Assembly: GCA_002373505.1 (NCBI GenBank)
Contig: DFKE01000017.1
Span: 240,602-304,601, forward strand
Length of the DNA stretch: 64,000 bases
DNA from: Bacteroidales bacterium UBA3653
Lineage (GTDB): Bacteria; Bacteroidota; Bacteroidia; Bacteroidales; Paludibacteraceae
Direction of reading: 5' to 3'
A program made the translations under genes and the position numbers. Position 1 is the first letter of the stretch; each line of letters starts with the position of its first letter. Below, in pieces: positions 60,770 through 64,000 of this stretch. The notes under the pieces are model-generated. The model saw nothing but the letters and a program-made list of their open reading frames with translations. It made no database searches and was not told where the DNA came from.

Positions 60770-61183
60770 TCATCGAAGGCTGTCCAGATAGCCTTCAAGA
60801 ATGATGCACGCAGCGATTTTATCCACTGTGGCTTTGTCTTGGCGGGCTTTTTTCTTCATTCCGCCCGCTATCATTGCCTGATGCGCCAACACCGAAGTGA
60901 AACGCTCGTCATACATAGTTATAGGTATAGTTGGAAATGTTTTCTTGAATACTCCCATGAACGGACGGATATAATTCATGCTCTCCGATTCCTGTCCGTT
61001 CATCTGTGTCGGATGTCCTATCACTACTTCGTCCACCGGCTCGTGGGCGAAGTAGTCCGTCAGCCAATTTATCAATTCTTTGGTCTCGACCGTAAGCAAC
61101 GGATTAGCCGTTATGCGGAGAACATCCGTAACGGCTAATCCAGTGCGTTTACGACCGTAGTCTATTGCTAATATACGTCCCAT
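60770..61183 (-). CDS. ruvX: YqgF/RuvX family Holliday-junction resolvase-like protein
   Basis: 137 residues. RNase H fold: LAIDYGRKRTGLAVTD at 4-19, VVIGHPTQMNGQES and YDERFTSVLA, then DKIAACIILEGYL. Acidic active-site residues are retained. The family is linked to 16S rRNA maturation and to junction resolution. The ATG shares a base with the stop of the TPR gene upstream. Confidence 0.93.
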   Translation of the reverse strand: MGRILAIDYGRKRTGLAVTDVLRITANPLLTVETKELINWLTDYFAHEPVDEVVIGHPTQMNGQESESMNYIRPFMGVFKKTFPTIPITMYDERFTSVLAHQAMIAGGMKKKARQDKATVDKIAACIILEGYLDSLR

Positions 61184-62421
61184 TAGAGACTGTTCAGTTT
61201 CTCGTTGATTGCGTTGTACTCTGCATCCATGTGGAAGCGGTAATACAGACCCTTGAGAACCTGCATGTACTGACGGTCTTCCGGAGCCATCTTGTGGGCT
61301 TCTTCGAAGAACGGAAGCGATTTGCGGAATACTTCGTTCATCTCCTCCAAAGCTTTCTTGTAGGCTTTGTTGTCGTTGATCAGCGCAGCTGCTTCATTCA
61401 GTTTGACTGCTTGGTTGTAATATACTCTACCCTTGCCTGCCATGGCGTCTGCTAATGTCGGATCGCAACGGAGTGCTTCGTCGAAATCTTTCAATGCGGC
61501 GTCGTAGTTACCCAGACTCTCATCGAGATTGCCTTTGATATGATGGTATTGTGCCACATTAGGCTCACGCTCGATGGCTTTTGCCAGATATTCTACGGCT
61601 ACCTGCTCCTGACCGGAGAAGATATAGTAATTAATCAGGTTCTGGAGGAACCAAGGCTCCTGCGGAAAACGAACGATAGCGTTTTGAAGAGTAGCTACGA
61701 AGTTGGCAGTATCCTTCAATGCCACATACTCCTGGTAAAGGAACTGGTTCACCGATATAGCCTCATAGTCTCCGTCCTTGAGCTCGTTCAGGAGAGCGAT
61801 GGCGTCCTCGTGCAGTTCGCTCTGAACGGCAAAGATAGCAGCGTAGTACTTGTATTGGATATAGGTGGTGTCACGCGGCATCTCTTTCTGCAACTTCGGA
61901 TCCTGCATCATCGCTAAATCAGGAATAGCAACATGCATTTTGAATGCGTTGTATGCTCCTTCAAAATCTTTCTGCTCGTTGAGATAGATACCGTATTTAA
62001 CCAATTCCTGACCCTTGTAATATTCCAGCATTTTCTTGCTGATGTTATTACGCGTCTTTTGGTCCACTACCTCGCGTCCTTTTTTGTCCAATGTAGGAAT
62101 CATAGCCAACTCGTCTGCTTTGAGCCAGTATTTGTAACTCTCTTCTACAGCGGCGCCGGCTTTGGCCTGGTTAACACCTTTACCCATCATCTGGTTGTAG
62201 TTCTCCTGAGTCAACTCTTGGTAACCGATCATACCTGCCCAGTAGTACGTCTCTGCGGTCGGAGCCTGCTCTATTGCATCAGCGATGTAAGTACGTGCCG
62301 ACGGGAAATCGGGAGTCTCGGCCATCATGTAACTCTTGGCTTTTTTAACCAATGGATTTTTCTGTGCAAAGCAGCCTGCGCTTATCAGCACCAATGCTGC
62401 TAAAAACAATGACTTTTTCAT
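61183..62421 (-). CDS. Secreted TPR protein
   Basis: 412 residues with a signal peptide ending GCFAQ (the cysteine at about 17 is not in a good lipobox). TPR-like helices at about 30-110 and 225-345 (QVAVEYLAKAIEREPNVAQY; GNYDAALKDFDEALRCDPTLA), ending in an acidic helix. A TPR protein directly after gyrA is common in Bacteroidales. The partner is unknown. It lies 19 bases after the gyrA stop. Confidence 0.87.
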   Translation of the reverse strand: MKKSLFLAALVLISAGCFAQKNPLVKKAKSYMMAETPDFPSARTYIADAIEQAPTAETYYWAGMIGYQELTQENYNQMMGKGVNQAKAGAAVEESYKYWLKADELAMIPTLDKKGREVVDQKTRNNISKKMLEYYKGQELVKYGIYLNEQKDFEGAYNAFKMHVAIPDLAMMQDPKLQKEMPRDTTYIQYKYYAAIFAVQSELHEDAIALLNELKDGDYEAISVNQFLYQEYVALKDTANFVATLQNAIVRFPQEPWFLQNLINYYIFSGQEQVAVEYLAKAIEREPNVAQYHHIKGNLDESLGNYDAALKDFDEALRCDPTLADAMAGKGRVYYNQAVKLNEAAALINDNKAYKKALEEMNEVFRKSLPFFEEAHKMAPEDRQYMQVLKGLYYRFHMDAEYNAINEKLNSL

Positions 62422-62440
62422 AAATTAATCCAGTTATTTA

Positions 62441-64000
62441 CTATTCATTTGTTTCGTTGTTTTCTATATCCTCATTGGGCATTTCTGCTGCATCATTACT
62501 CTCCTCTTCTTTCGGAACGATACAACCGCTTACGAGACTGTCATTGCGTTTCTGCAACTCAATCAGTTTGACACCTTGTGCAGCGCGTCCTGTCTGACGG
62601 ATGGTAGAGATATCCATGCGGATTGCAGTGCCGGATTTGGTCATCAGCATCAGGTCGTCTTCGTCGGTTACAGCCTCGATACCTACCAGATGTCCGGTCT
62701 TCTCGGTGATCTCGATGGTCTTGACACCCTTGCCGCCACGGTTGGTGACACGATAGATCGGATTGCCTTCTTCGTCGTCCACCGGCGTACGCTTGCCGAA
62801 TCCGTTCTCCGAAATCACGAGAATGGTCTTCTCTGTACCCTTCTCTACACAAACCGTGCCAATTACGCGGTCTTGGCCGTCGTCCTCCAGCGTAATTGCT
62901 TTCACGCCGGTAGCGCCACGACCCATCGGACGGACTCCGCCTTCGTTGAAACGGACTACTTTGCCGTTGTACGAAGCAACCAGCATCTCGCTCTGTCCGT
63001 CGGTCAGTGTTACGCCGATCAGTTCATCGCCGTCGCGCAGACCAAGCGCGATAATACCATTGGCACGCGGACGGGAATATGCCTCCAGCGTCGTCTTTTT
63101 CATCAGACCGTTCTTGGTAACAAAGATCAGATAGTGGTTCTCGATATACTCTTGATCATTCAGACCTTTGACGTTGATACAGGTGCGTACCTTGTCACCC
63201 TTCTGCAGGTTGATCATATTCTGGATAGCGCGGCCCTTGGATTGCTTGTTGCCCTCCGGCAGGTCATATACTTTCTGCCAGTACAGACGCCCCATTTCGG
63301 TGAAGAACATCATGGTGGAGTGCATCGATGCCTGATATACGCGCTCGATGAAGTCCTGGTCGCGGGCGCTGCCGGCTTTCGAACCGATACCTCCGCGGCT
63401 CTGCTGACGGAAGTCTGCAAGCGGTGTACGCTTGATATAACCCAGATGCGAGATAGTTATCACCATATCGTCGTCGGCATACATGTCTTCCGGGTTGAAC
63501 TCGGTAGCCATCTTCACGATCTGCGTGCGGCGCTCGTCGCCGTATTTCTCTTTGATCTCGATGAGCTCGGTGTTGATCACGTCATAACGCATCTCCTCGC
63601 TGGCAAGCAGTTCGTTCAAATGGGCAATCAGTTTCTCGATCTCTTCGTATTCGGCTTTCAACTCGTCGATACGCAGGCCGGTGAGAGCCGACAGACGCAT
63701 ATCTACGATTGCTTTTGACTGCAGGTTGTCCAGCTCGAACCGTTTCTCCAAATTGGTTTGTGCATCAGCCGGAGTGCGGCTTGCGCGGATGATACGGACT
63801 ACCTCGTCGATATTATCCACGGCGATGATCAAGCCCTCCAATATATGCGCTTTCTCCTCCGCCTTGCGCAACTCATAGCGCGTACGGCGGGTAACGACCT
63901 CCATTCGGTGCTCGATAAAGTTACCTATCAGCTGCTTGAGGTTCAGCAACATAGGACGGCCTTTCACCAGCGCAATGTTATTCACAGCGAAACTCGACTG
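62441..64000 (-). CDS. gyrA: DNA gyrase subunit A, C-terminal part (5' end outside window)
   Basis: 520 codons, open at the right edge. It holds the end of the breakage-reunion domain (NIALVKGRPMLLNLKQLI; the coiled-coil EKAHILEGLIIAVDNID) and the six-bladed C-terminal propeller (e.g. GLMKKTTLEAYSRPRANGI; VSENGFGKRTPVDD-like blades), then an acidic tail. The GyrA box reads QSRGGIG instead of the usual QRRGGKG, so two basic positions are lost. ParC is less likely because a full propeller and an acidic tail are present. Confidence 0.93.
   Translation of the reverse strand, partial: QSSFAVNNIALVKGRPMLLNLKQLIGNFIEHRMEVVTRRTRYELRKAEEKAHILEGLIIAVDNIDEVVRIIRASRTPADAQTNLEKRFELDNLQSKAIVDMRLSALTGLRIDELKAEYEEIEKLIAHLNELLASEEMRYDVINTELIEIKEKYGDERRTQIVKMATEFNPEDMYADDDMVITISHLGYIKRTPLADFRQQSRGGIGSKAGSARDQDFIERVYQASMHSTMMFFTEMGRLYWQKVYDLPEGNKQSKGRAIQNMINLQKGDKVRTCINVKGLNDQEYIENHYLIFVTKNGLMKKTTLEAYSRPRANGIIALGLRDGDELIGVTLTDGQSEMLVASYNGKVVRFNEGGVRPMGRGATGVKAITLEDDGQDRVIGTVCVEKGTEKTILVISENGFGKRTPVDDEEGNPIYRVTNRGGKGVKTIEITEKTGHLVGIEAVTDEDDLMLMTKSGTAIRMDISTIRQTGRAAQGVKLIELQKRNDSLVSGCIVPKEEESNDAAEMPNEDIENNETNE

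Overview
The window looks like a chromosomal segment of a Bacteroidota bacterium, most likely order Bacteroidales. The evidence is the type IX secretion parts (PorD-like and PorE-like proteins and a CHU_C-type sorting domain), Bacteroidota-only families (DUF4831, DUF4835, a xanthan-lyase/golvesin-type amidase, the DUF2764-containing V-type ATPase operon), the serC-serA pair, and promoters of the form TTG-N20-TAnnTTTG. No rRNA, tRNA, insertion sequence, prophage or CRISPR array was seen.

Layout. From 1 to 22008 nearly all genes lie on the minus strand in one long close-packed series: bactofilin, DUF1015, PorE-like lipoprotein, thyA, folA, ettA, tilS, aroE, DUF4831, PorD-like protein, recN, rarA, hemW, a class A penicillin-binding protein, a TPR protein, a TraB-like protein, a small secreted protein and a truncated amidase. 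A divergent intergenic region (22977-23495) separates these, and an ElaA-fusion gene at 22137-22976, from a plus-strand operon (23496-33523). That operon holds a small membrane protein, an OmpH/Skp chaperone, a Wzi-like barrel, a carboxyltransferase, serC, serA, a type IX cargo protein and an M3 peptidase, and closes with a strong terminator. An AT-rich gap follows, then an XRE regulator convergent with lon, a PfkB kinase, a membrane Ser/Thr kinase with an upstream regulator-like gene, a DUF456 protein and a lipoprotein. An AT-rich accessory island (41.5-43.8 kb) has a coiled-coil plus PD-(D/E)XK pair, a 53-residue protein and a probable structured RNA. The V-type ATPase operon (53091 down to 45532) continues into fabD and a short-chain dehydrogenase. 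The right end carries a metallophosphoesterase, a transporter fused to a propeller-OmpA tail, cinA, DUF3109, mntP, def, ruvX, a TPR protein and the 3' part of gyrA.

The most unusual signals are two. First, the 950-residue protein at 54952-57804 is an aspartate:alanine-exchanger-type transporter fused to a PD40 propeller and an OmpA peptidoglycan-binding domain. Second, the segment is peppered with short degenerate tandem repeats that fill gene junctions, often starting at the stop codon, and also sit in frame inside genes: in the signal peptides of four secreted proteins and in linkers or variable parts of at least five others. One module is found in three unrelated genes, in both orientations.

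All assignments are from reading the translated sequence and motifs by eye; no database search was run.
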